A stretch of 64,000 bases of DNA. It comes from Oasisia sp. SBJ-2009. Taxonomy: Eukaryota > Annelida > Polychaeta > Sabellida > Siboglinidae. The notes under the pieces are model-generated. The model saw nothing but the letters and a program-made list of their open reading frames with translations, did no database searches and was not told the origin of the DNA. Positions 27,101 through 39,300 of this stretch are shown one piece after another. Made by a program: the position numbers and the translations under genes. The stretch covers positions 5,655,327 through 5,719,326 of the forward strand of contig OZ024857.1 of NCBI GenBank assembly GCA_964017155.1. The letters run 5' to 3'. Each line of letters begins with the position of its first letter. The stretch's first letter is position 1.

Positions 27101-30100
27101 ATTCAAATACTTTATGATTTTACTACACATTGGAGGAAACGTGGCTTTCTTTGTGCTAACCCAGGACAAAAGGTGGCAGCAGGATTCTTTGGAGCATATT
27201 CCCAGTCAATACCTGTTTTATGGCTCCGGATGCCTTCCCATTGATGCTAATGTTTGACCAGCAGCTTCACTGTAGGCCAGTTTTCTTGGTGCTGCCTGCC
27301 CACAGTTGACCCTACCACAGGTGTGAAAAACGTCTTGAATCTTGAGCCAGTCAGACTAAGAGGCAATATTTTGCTTTACTAAAAATGTATGTGTATTTAG
27401 TTGTTATATTGCAGTCACAGTTGAGGTTTTCATGAACAAATAATTGTTGGAAGAGTGAAATTGTAATCATTCCTTCAACATGCATTTGTGCCTAACGTTG
27501 TTGATGGCACATGCAGGAGCAGATCGTTGACTTCTGCGTGACGTCCACCCACATCTGGACACTTCACCTGGACGGTGAGATGGAGACAGTCGTCCGCTGC
27601 GCCCCCATGTTCAGGTACAAGAGTTGTCATCAAGTTACCGTGGCGCTAAGCCTTATTCAGGGTCTGTACAAGGCCTTGAAAATCTTAAAAAGCCTTGAAT
27701 TTGCTTGGTCCAAATTCAAGGCCTTGAAATCCTTGAATTTTACAAAGTAGTCTGGAAAAGTCTTGAATTTAATTGTGGTCAATAAAATATTGTTTTGACT
27801 CAATTGTTGTGATGAATAACAGCTGGAAAAGGAAAAGCCTAGATGCACAAAAATAACTCATGCATATTTGGGCAATCAGCATTTCATTGTGGTCGGCGCC
27901 ATTATTTTCTTAGTCGAGTAGAAATTGTAATGTCAACTTAATTGATTGTATCAGTGGTTATCGAGGTGGACAGGTTTCCAAAATTCAGTTTCACAATGCT
28001 ATGTGTGTTTTCACAGATTGTTGTCAGTTACACAAAACCTTCCCAACTGTTCCCCTGCTACATTGCGTAAGCTAGAATAAAGTTAGAAAACAGGTGATTG
28101 TGAACTATCAAATGTACTGTACACGCAGGAAATTTCAGAAAGAACGAAAACCTTTTCTTTCCAGTGAACCCCTGAAAGTTTTTCGCTTCAGGTGCATGGT
28201 TCTCGGGGGGAAAGCTTACCATACGTATAAACCCACTGACTTGAGGATATGGAGTTGCTCTAGTGTGAAGCATGGTGGCTGTGTGTTGCAGCGAGGGTCC
28301 GGCGATCCTCAACTGGCTGACGGTGTTGATGGAGCTAGTGGAGAGGAGCGACCTCGAGATACCGACCCATGTGGATCCTCGCGAGGCGTACGTCGCACAG
28401 ATCTTCACGCCCGGTCGCTTCAGCACTCTCGCGATCCTCAAGGCATGCAACGTGAGTAGTTCCGGGACCCGCAAAAGAACAAGCACATTTTCAGGCATCT
28501 GTGTGTATTTCTGTTTAATATCCGAACATTTTTAATATGTACTGTTTATCAACTATTTTATTATTTATTTTTTAATTGTAATATAATGAACAAATATTTA
28601 TTTTTAATATATACTATTTTTAATATCTACTATTGATCAACTATTTTATTATTTATTTTTAAATTGTAATATAATTAACTATCATTAATAAGTTTTAGAA
28701 TTTTAGTATTATTAAAACTAATATTATTTATTTATATTGAAATTTTTTACTTATCTATTTATTTTACAACTACGTTTCTATTTTAATTTTAAGGTAATCT
28801 GTATATTCATGTAAAGTGTAATGTGCCTCCGAAAGGTTTTATTGCTAGAGATATGGCGTAGACAAATACTGTTATTTATTATTATTTTGAGCATTATTTT
28901 TAGACGTTTGAAGTGGAGTGTACTACGGTTCATTCGACCTGTCGTTACAGATCTATCGTCGCTGTCTGGACACCGCCCAGCTTCCTGATGCCGCGTGCAT
29001 CCCTGTCGCTGCCCTCAAGGCTGAAGTACTTGCCATTGTTGAGCACGAGGTAGATGCTTACACACAATGCATGCCGATAGTCATCTGTGCACGACAAATA
29101 CCAAAGCATCTGCTCAGTTATTCCATCGTAACAACATTTTCAACATAAGAAAATAAGATATGTATAAGTTATGTATGTAAACGGCATCCCATATTTTAAC
29201 ACAGTTTCACCATAAATATGTCTGTCAATAGATGCTTCAGGTAGTTTTCTTTGATATTTAAAAGTATATGATGCGAAAATGTCACATCTTTATACAACAG
29301 GAATAGTTTTAATAAATAGATATCTGTAAATAAAAAGTTGGCATAAACTCAGATTATGAATCGTTTATGTACAATACAATACTATAAAATGTTATTGTCC
29401 TGGACCTGGAAATTCTTTTGCAGCGTTCATCAAAAAAGTATAAAATACAGATAAATGCATTATTAAAACTGTATGTAAACATTAATCATAATAAAATAAA
29501 AACTAATTTATAACAATTATAATTGTAAATTATAGTTATAATTGTGGTCGCCCCTTTCACAAATAAAAAATAAAATAAACAAATACAACATACACACATA
29601 ATGATTGATAACTATAATTTACAATTATAATTATTATACATTAGTTTTGTATTTTATTATGATTTATGTTTATATACAGTTTTAATAATGCATTTATCTG
29701 TATTTTTTAACTTTTCTACTCCTATATTTTATACTTATTTTGACGAACGCTGCAAAAGAATATCCCGGTCCGGGGCAATACATTTTTATTGTATTGTATT
29801 GTATTGTATTGTATTGTATTGTATTGTATTGTATTGTATTGTATTGTATTGTATTGTATTGTATTGTATTGTATTGTATTGTGGTCGTCTTTCACAAATA
29901 AAAAAATTAAATAAACATATACAATATACACATAATGATTGATGTGTTCATGGAAACGTCAGAGGTGCTTGTGATAGTAATTGTCATTGATGACGTCTAC
30001 AGATCCAGACTGCGGCCAGCGAGTACGAGATGGTGGAGGAGGAGTACTACCAACTACAGCTGGACCAGTGGACGCGCTTCTACTCCTGTTGTGTCCAGTA

Positions 30101-30107
30101 CCAAGAG
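15144..30107 (+). CDS. NUP160: NUP160 exons 1-13 (beta-propeller region)
   Basis: Exon coordinates read from splice sites and homology: 15144-15231, 18242-18353, 19091-19298, 22499-22733, 23410-23488, 24326-24440, 24989-25067, 25498-25586, 26746-26820, 27517-27614, 28292-28451, 28951-29049, 30003-30107. Exon 1 encodes MAAEMCVRFREVL and ends in phase 1. Exon 2 carries the RNRFIYW strand. Exon 3 carries VIVLVPTLGAAHRL. Exon 6 carries the HKIRMW propeller strand typical of Nup160. Exons 10-11 (THIWTL, QIFTPGRF) end the propeller and lead into the first helices. The GC content of exons is visibly higher than that of the AT-rich introns, which helps delimit them. Confidence 0.93.
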
Positions 30108-33100
30108 GTAGGACCTCACGACAGGACCTCACGACAGGACCTCACGACAGGACCTCACGACAGGGCCACCATGGCTCAGTGCACCCATTCTACAGGAAAG
30201 AAAAATGGCAACCAAAATCTTATCTGACCCCACCCACTTCTTACACACGACCGTTATAACCTTCTCCCCTCTGGAAGGAGGTACAAAATGCCAACAGTAA
30301 AAAGCCAGCGAGCCTTTAAATCCTTCATTCCATCCTCCATCAAGTATCTGAATCAGCCACAATAAAATTAATCGTTGACCTATCACATTCTCTACCGCTG
30401 CCAATGCAATGGTGTTTTATCATCTTTATTATTTAATTAATTTATCTTATTATAATATTGTCATATTGTTTTAGCATATTTATTTATTCCAATATATATG
30501 TATATATGTATATATATATATTTTAGCTACCGTTTACACACTTACATGCTTGATTTTACTGCATTACTGTGGGACTTAAATATTGTGTTTTTATGCAACC
30601 TCCAAAGTTCAAAATATATTTCCACTTTTGGACAATAAAGTTATTATTAAGACATCCATTTCTTTCTCACTGATTGGCTGCTTATGCCCACTGGCTGGCA
30701 GTAGACATAAGCTTAAAGCAACTACAATCTGTGCGGGCCAAATGCTGTAATCAATATGAATGTAAAATAATAGGAATCTGTCAACACAAAATTGATTTTC
30801 ATCAATGTCTAGAATTGACACTAGCACAAAGAACGAATAGGTTTTGTAATAGGCGCTCCAATTCTGGGTGCCATATATGGTATATGAGTTGTCTCAGTTT
30901 CATTAATAGAAAACTGGCGAGTCACATGCTCTAATACTACCAGAAAACTAATATTACCAGATGTAAAACTAATACTATATCTGTTTCTGATTACATTTCA
31001 GCAAGGGACACGTGCTCTAGGAATCTTTGCTGACGGCATCACTGGCATGGTGTCTATAGTGAAAAGCGTAAGTTTTACATCTAACTACACGTAAGCTTGT
31101 CCCCTGGTGTTGTTTGTGAGTCCTGGCAGTGCAGTAAAACAGTGTCTGTTGTAAAGAATTAACAAGGAATTATGTAAAATAAAACAATTGATTACTTATT
31201 CTTTTGGTTTCACATACTGATGCTGATGTAAGATGTGATTGTTTTATGTTAATATTGCAAAATAACAAATGTGAATGTTGCTAGCTATTCACTTGCCTTT
31301 ATGAAGGGTAAGTTGGTGAAGTTAAACAAAATGTTGCGCATTTGTCCGTCCTTCCCCACCAATATATCTTGTGGATTTTCATCAATAAAAATGGTTATTA
31401 GCATAAATTTGCATTATGGTTCTCTTGTTGGGCGGTGTGACTGTAGTGTAGTGGTATATTTCTTTTTATGCTATGTGATGATGGTCACGCTGCCCCACAT
31501 AACCCATCACATATTTTGGGACTTACAAACTAATGAGACCCTTGCCCTTTACTAAATTCATTGCCTGTGGTGTTTCAGAACATGGCCAGTTTCATCCGGA
31601 TCTGTGACCCCATTGAACATATCCATATGACAGCGGAACCTCACAGCATCCGGGAGATGCTCATATCCATGCCGCAGTTCAACGGTAGGACTATTCTCCT
31701 CTTGACACACGTGTCTTCAGGGCCAATCTCATGCCTGTCTTCAGGGCCAACCGCACCCGTCTTCAGGGCTGAAGTTGGTCATGGTTACTATCATCTTTTT
31801 TCTTTGTCTTGTCTGTCTTCACTGTTCTCTCACTGCTTTCTCCATCAACAGTCTCCAACTCCTATCTGTTGCTGTTCTCCATTCTCCTCCCACTCTTTCC
31901 AGATGCAGTAGCACCTCTGTGTAACGTGGTAGATGGGGTCCATGAAATTGAACCACGTTATAAATGGGATTGGGGTACGTTATACAGTATATTCTGCCAG
32001 GGACCACAAAAGCAACTGAAGCCAATGTGCTGGTTGCACGGTCTATGCGTGACTTATAAAACTAATTGAGATTGACAACCAATGTTAGTGTGTATTACAT
32101 TAAAATATCCTCCCTTCCAGAGCCCCAGCTGTGTCATGACATGCAGCTGCTGTGTAACGCCATCAGACTGGTTGGCCAGTGCCTCACGGACGAGGTGACC
32201 TACTACTTCGAGCAGGACCTCTATCACACTCAGTGTCCTCGTGAGGTCGCCAAGTCGATTGCCATGAACCTCATCGCCGAGCAGCATCCCAGATCAAATG
32301 TTGAGTAAGTGAGGTTCTCGTTCTACTTGTTTCCCGCACTTAGCGACGTTCTTTTAACTGACTAGTCTGTATGTATTGTCATAACAATGTTGTTATTTTA
32401 TGAGGTTTCATTCAACTTGGCAGCCGTTTTCAGAACTGAATTGTCAAGCGAGGGTGCTTCAATCTCAGTGGTTCTTTTACATCCTAAGATTGAGACAGGA
32501 CTGACATTAACATGATCTCTGAGTAATAGTACCCAATGTTAAGAGCCAGGTGTTTATGCCACGCTAATGTCATTCGAATGCAACAGTACAATTTTCAGCA
32601 CATTCTCATTCAAATGCATAAACATATGTATTTGAATGCCTATTCAATGAAATGAAAGTGTATCAAGCATAATATTACTGCCACTGCCTGGTCAAAGGGG
32701 TCTGACCAGTTGCAATATTTTTTTGTTTAACAATGCAACATTTTGAGGAATAAACCTCTGTTTTCACTTCAGTGCTCACCATTTCCAGTTTACTATTAAT
32801 TTTATAGAATAGAAATAAATGCCTGCATTTCGGCATAGTAGTTTAACTGATTATGTTGTGCAGGTGTTACCGCAAGACAATTGAAGTGATTGTCTTGATT
32901 TGTATGCAGTGTCGCTGAGTTTCAACCCCGTCTTATTGTAGCAACGACACAGGTCCACTGGCGGAGATTGAGCAACACATCCAGAGCATTGAAGACAGCT
33001 TTCAGGTCGTCAGCACCCTCATCGACCTGCTCGACCTGGGTCAAGGTCAACCAGAGGTCATGCTCGACGATGCATGTGAGTTGGGCCGGTTCGAGAGATG

Positions 33101-36100
33101 CCCTAGTATTTTATGAGGGCTGCGGGCATCAATTATACTGGTGTTATATACAATAGGAACACAATTATTTTTACCAAAAAGCTAGACACCCTGAGCCCTT
33201 TGTCAAACCAAGTCAGCATCAGGGAAGTAAATGTGTGGTTGCTGCCAAAAGGTGAGATGTGTTTAATACGGTAATTCGATCAGAATTTAGCAAGTCATAG
33301 TTCATATTACACACGTGACTCATTATTCACAGAAGCCAAGCCTTTGGCCAGAAATAATTAACATTAAAAAATACTGATCCATTTGATCTCTGTCACTGTC
33401 AGCTGCACCACAGCCAGTCACTAATGCGGGCCCTTAGAAGTAGTCGTAGCCATTACCATGAACACATTTAGTCACGCTTGATGTGTTACTATGAACACAT
33501 TCAGTGACGCTTGATGTGTTACTATGAACACATTCAGTGACGCTTGATGTGTTACTATGAACACATTTAGTCACGCTTGATGTGTTACTATGAACACATT
33601 TAGTCACGCTTGATGTGTTACTATGAACACATTTAGTCATGCTTGATGTGTTACTATGAACACATTTAGTCATGCTTGATGTGTTACTATGAACACATTC
33701 AGTGACGCTTGATGTGTTACTATGAACACATTTAGTCACGCTTGATGTGTTACTATGAACACATTTAGTCATGCTTGATGTGTTACTATGAACACATTCA
33801 GTGACGCTTGATGTGTTACTATGAACACGTTGTTGTTGTCTGCAGCGGTCGACGCGGCCCGTCAACTTCTTGTGGGTCACCTGTTCGGCAGCATTTCGGG
33901 CGTGCGCCTGTTGTGCAACAGCACTCGCCAGATGGCGGTAGCGAGGCTCGAGATAGCGCGGAACCTGCTCGTGCTACTGACACTGATGGCCCAACTGACA
34001 GGACAGGTGAGGAAGACATCAAAGGCGATGGTTTTATGTTCGATCATCCATGTCTTGTATGTGGTATTTTATTAAAATTAATATTTAACCGAAAGTGTTG
34101 CAGTTTTTGTTTACACTGATAAATTGTATAATTATAGTATTAAAAAAGTATTGAAACCATGACTTTTATGTTCGCTTATGCGTGACGACGTATTTTATAT
34201 TTTCATTAAAGAAATCATGACTGAAAATGTTGCATTGTTTTTGTTTGTGCTTAAAGCCGAGATTATGATTGTTTTATTGGTTGAGTGTGGCTTTATTTTC
34301 TCTGTCTGGCTGGTGTACAAGTCTTATAAAAAGATCACAAATGCCACTGAAATTGGAATCTCTCGATTGAGCATCCGAAGCTCTAACCACTGTCCCACGA
34401 GACTTCACAAGAGAATGATCTTACTACCAAAATATGTCTACATCATCATTTTTAAGTCTACTGTGTTGTGATAGAAAAGAAACTTGTGTGTTCCAGGCGA
34501 GCGTGCAGCTGGCTGGAGTCAACATCATCACGTCCGAGTTGATCAGCCGCGTGTCGTCCATCATCCAGTCGTACTACATCATCAAGTGGTGCAGTGACAC
34601 GGTCGCAACCCCGCCCCAGGCCAACGTCATGTGAGTGACACCCTGGTCTTGTGTGTTTCTGCTGCTATGACCACACAATTTAGAACGCTATCATGGTTGC
34701 CACTGGTCAGGGAAAAGTCAGGGAAATTCATGGTCAGGGAAAAGTCAGGGAATTTTTTGCTGGGTCAGGGAAATTTGAGATTTTGAGAAAAGTCAGGGAA
34801 ATACAGGAAAATCCCTTGAAAGTCAGGGAAATTTGACTTTCTCATGTCGTACGCGTAACGCCGTGATGCCGCAAACTCGAATTCATTACGCGTAACGATC
34901 CCGTGGAACACACAAACATATGCTGTTACAAATGTGGTATAGGAATTGAGCTAGGCAATCTGAGTGGGCATCGAACACTTATTACAGTTTGTGAGTTAAT
35001 TGCTAATTAAATATACATCACGCATAATTTTTCATGATTATTCAGCCAGCATGGTCAGGGAAAATGAAACTTTGAGTCAGGGAAAAGTCAGGGAATTTTG
35101 AAAGCTTCCATGAGTGGCAACCCTGGCTATGGTCAGCGTGGCTTTTATGTGATGGCTGGCCTGTGGAACAATCTACCGGACAGTCTGCGCCTAATAGACT
35201 CATTGGAACTTTTTAAGTCCAACTTAAAAACACATCTTTTTAAGGCCGCATTTGTAAATTACTTGTAGCATGTTTTATAATGAATTTATTTTAACTGTAA
35301 TTATAGTTTTGCAATTTTTTTACTTTATTATTACATTATTAATATATTTTATAATTGATTTATTATTATTTTTTTTTTATTTATAGCTGATAAGTTTAGC
35401 TTATGAACTAGGACTTTTAGAAGCTTTCTTTAATTATCTATTATTATCATTTAACATTTCATCTTTACATGCAAGTTTTACTGATTATGATTTTTTTTAA
35501 TATGTATGTGTTACAATGTATTTTATGCGCCTCTGAGCGGAAATATTTCCTGATATACGGCGCTTTACAAATTAAAATTATTAATTATTATCGGAGATCG
35601 GATACCAGTTTTGGATGAAATATCACTGTGGATGGATGAAAAAGGGAGCAAACCAGAACTCATAGATATTGTCAGTTTGTCAGTTATGCCTTGAAAATGA
35701 GTGACAAACATGTGTTTGTAGTTTACTTCAGAACTTAATACACATGTCAACTGGCTTGTATGTATAGAAGCTAACATGGACATGTCCACGAAAAGAGGTG
35801 ACAGGCAAAATGTGATCCTGCATACAGCCCTGCCTAACATCTTTGTGGTGCAAATATGTGGAAATAAGACAGAGAAACCTAACAATGATCTGATTAGCAT
35901 TTGTTAGTCGGTTTGTCAACATTTGCGCCCTAGATGATTTGTGTCCCTGTCACAAAATTCTCAAGGTGTCATCTCTGGTCCCACTGAAGGAAAGAAACTC
36001 CTGTATTTCATGTTAGATAAGCGTTATTGCCAGCTTTGTCTGTTCTGAATGGCGGACAGATGTTACTTGGTTGTGTGCAGTGTTATGCCAGTTTACCTCT

Positions 36101-36268
36101 GTTGTCCTGAACACAGCTGCTCTGGTGAGATGTAAAGGTAGTGGTGGAGGGGACAGCAAGCCAAGGTTGACACAACTCTGCATGTGTAGACTTAGTCTGT
36201 TGGATATCAACCCACGGGATGCTCAGGACTGTGTCAGATGGAGAAAGACTACTAGGAAGAACTTTGTG

Positions 36269-36324
<56 letters not shown>

Positions 36325-39300
36325 TCTGTGAAAGTGAACCCAGCAGAGTCGGTAAACACCGCAGTTAAACGATGATGATGATGACTAAGTGAAAATGGTT
36401 GTGGAATGGGTGGTTTTGATCGTGCAGCTACAACTCATCCCAGTTGTTATCCATGACATCACAGTTGACTAGTGTTTGATTGGTCGTACTGGTTGCCATG
36501 GTTTCAGAGACTCCAACGTGCGTCAGCTGGAGGCGCTGGATCTGACAGACACCCTGCCCGCAGGCACGCTGCAGAAGGAACGTAAGTGTCCACTACAGCC
36601 TTGTCACAATCATACTGACCTTTTTGGCTTACACTAATTTCTTAATCCTATTTATTGCTGGGATTCACTAGTCCATCCTCAGGCACTGGAGGTCACCCAA
36701 CATCATTATGATGAAAACTAAAGCCAGCATTTATATAAAGTGACAACTGTCTAGGGATGTTCATTTGATGAGATGTCATGCAACATGATGTCAACCTTGA
36801 CGGCACAGGCACAGCCTGCCACAGATCATGGACATAATTTGATTGTGATGTAGACAAACCGTGACATAATGGATCCGTCATTTGAGGACGAGCTTGCAAT
36901 TAACATATAGCTTGTAACAGGAAGTCTGTTGCACAAAATGTATACACATTGAACCCAAATGCTAGTTACCTCGACTTGCTTTGGCATTAACACCAATAAA
37001 ACATGTTTTGAAATTGAATGAATTGTTTTCCATTCAAACATGTGCACGTTGGACATTTTCAACATTGCTACAAGCAAAAGTAACTCAACACAATTCGGCA
37101 GGATTTAATAATGATTATTTTATTTTTAGACACTAAAATGCAAAGTGAAACTCTTCAGTGATGCTGACAATATTTGGTAAAAATCATAAGAAATATAATC
37201 AACATACAAGTAAAATAAGAATATATTAACAATAAATGACTACAGTAATATATTATTATAGACACTGTCAGTATTATACTAATATATGTCCCATAGTCAT
37301 AAGAACAAAGTACATAAATAAACATACAACACCTTGGAGCAGATGCTGTCCCTGTGAGATTACACCACCCTCCATGTTCTGTTTGTAGTGTTGGAGAACC
37401 TGTCCCTACTGGAGCTGTTCTGTGTTTGTTTACAGTGCTGGAGAACCTGTCCGTACTGGAGCTGTTCTGTGTTTGTTTGCAGTGTTGGAGAACCTGTCCG
37501 TACTGGAGCTGTTCTGTGTTTGTTTGCAGTGTTGGAGAACCTGTCGGTGCTGGAGCTGTTCCTGTGTTTGTTTGCAGTGCTGGAGAACCTGTCCGTACTG
37601 GAGCTGTTCCTGTGTTTGTTTACAGTGCTGGAGAACCTGTCAATGCTGGAGCTGTTCCTGTGTTTGTTTACAGTGCTGGAGAACCTGTCGGTGCTGGAGC
37701 TGTTCCTGTGTTTGTTTACAGTGCTGGAGAACCTGTCGGTGCTGGAGCTGTTCTGTGTTTGTTTACAGTGCTGGAGAACCTGTCAGTGCTGGAGCTGTTC
37801 CTGTGTTTGTTTACAGTGCTGGAGAACCTGTCCGTACTGGAGCTGTTCCTGTGTTTGTTTACAGTGCTGGAGAACCTGTCGGTGCTGGAGCTGTTCTGTG
37901 TTTGTTTACAGTGCTGGAGAACCTGTCAGTGCTGGAGCTGTTCCTGTGTTTGTTTACAGTGCTGGAGAACCTGTCAGTGCTGGAGCTGTTCTGTGTTTGT
38001 TTACAGTGCTGGAGAACCTGTCGGTGCTGGAGCTGTTCTGTGTTTGTTTACAGTGCTGGAGAACCTGTCGGTGCTGGAGCTGTTCTGTGTTTGTTTACAG
38101 TGCTGGAGAACCTGTCCCTACTGGAGCTGTTCTGTGTTTGTTTACAGTGCTGGAGAACCTGTCGGTGCTGGAGCTGTTCTGTGTTTGTTTGCAGTGCTGG
38201 AGAACCTGTCCCTACTGGAGCTGTTCTGTGTTTGTTTACAGTGCTGGAGAACCTGTCCGTACTGGAGCTGTTCTGTGTTTGTTTACAGTGCTGGAGAACC
38301 TGTCCGTACTGGAGCTGTTCTGTGTTTGTTTACAGTGCTGGAGAACCTGTCCGTACTGGAGCTGTTCTGTGTTTGTTTGCAGTGTTGGAGAACCTGTCCG
38401 TACTGGAGCTGTTCTGTGTTTGTTTGCAGTGTTGGAGAACCTGTCGGTGCTGGAGCTGTTCCTGTGTTTGTTTGCAGTGCTGGAGAACCTGTCCGTACTG
38501 GAGCTGTTCCTGTGTTTGTTTACAGTGCTGGAGAACCTGTCAATGCTGGAGCTGTTCCTGTGTTTGTTTACAGTGCTGGAGAACCTGTCGGTGCTGGAGC
38601 TGTTCCTGTGTTTGTTTACAGTGCTGGAGAACCTGTCGGTGCTGGAGCTGTTCTGTGTTTGTTTACAGTGCTGGAGAACCTGTCAGTGCTGGAGCTGTTC
38701 CTGTGTTTGTTTACAGTGCTGGAGAACCTGTCCGTACTGGAGCTGTTCCTGTGTTTGTTTACAGTGCTGGAGAACCTGTCGGTGCTGGAGCTGTTCTGTG
38801 TTTGTTTACAGTGCTGGAGAACCTGTCAGTGCTGGAGCTGTTCCTGTGTTTGTTTACAGTGCTGGAGAACCTGTCAGTGCTGGAGCTGTTCTGTGTTTGT
38901 TTACAGTGCTGGAGAACCTGTCGGTGCTGGAGCTGTTCTGTGTTTGTTTACAGTGCTGGAGAACCTGTCGGTGCTGGAGCTGTTCTGTGTTTGTTTACAG
39001 TGCTGGAGAACCTGTCCCTACTGGAGCTGTTCTGTGTTTGTTTACAGTGCTGGAGAACCTGTCGGTGCTGGAGCTGTTCTGTGTTTGTTTGCAGTGCTGG
39101 AGAACCTGTCCCTACTGGAGCTGTTCTGTGTTTGTTTACAGTGCTGGAGAACCTGTCCGTACTGGAGCTGTTCTGTGTTTGTTTACAGTGCTGGAGAACC
39201 TGTCCGTACTGGAGCTGTTCTGTGTTTGTTTACAGTGCTGGAGAACCTGTCGGTGCTGGAGCTGTTCTGTGTTTGTTTACAGTGCTGGAGAACCTGTCGG

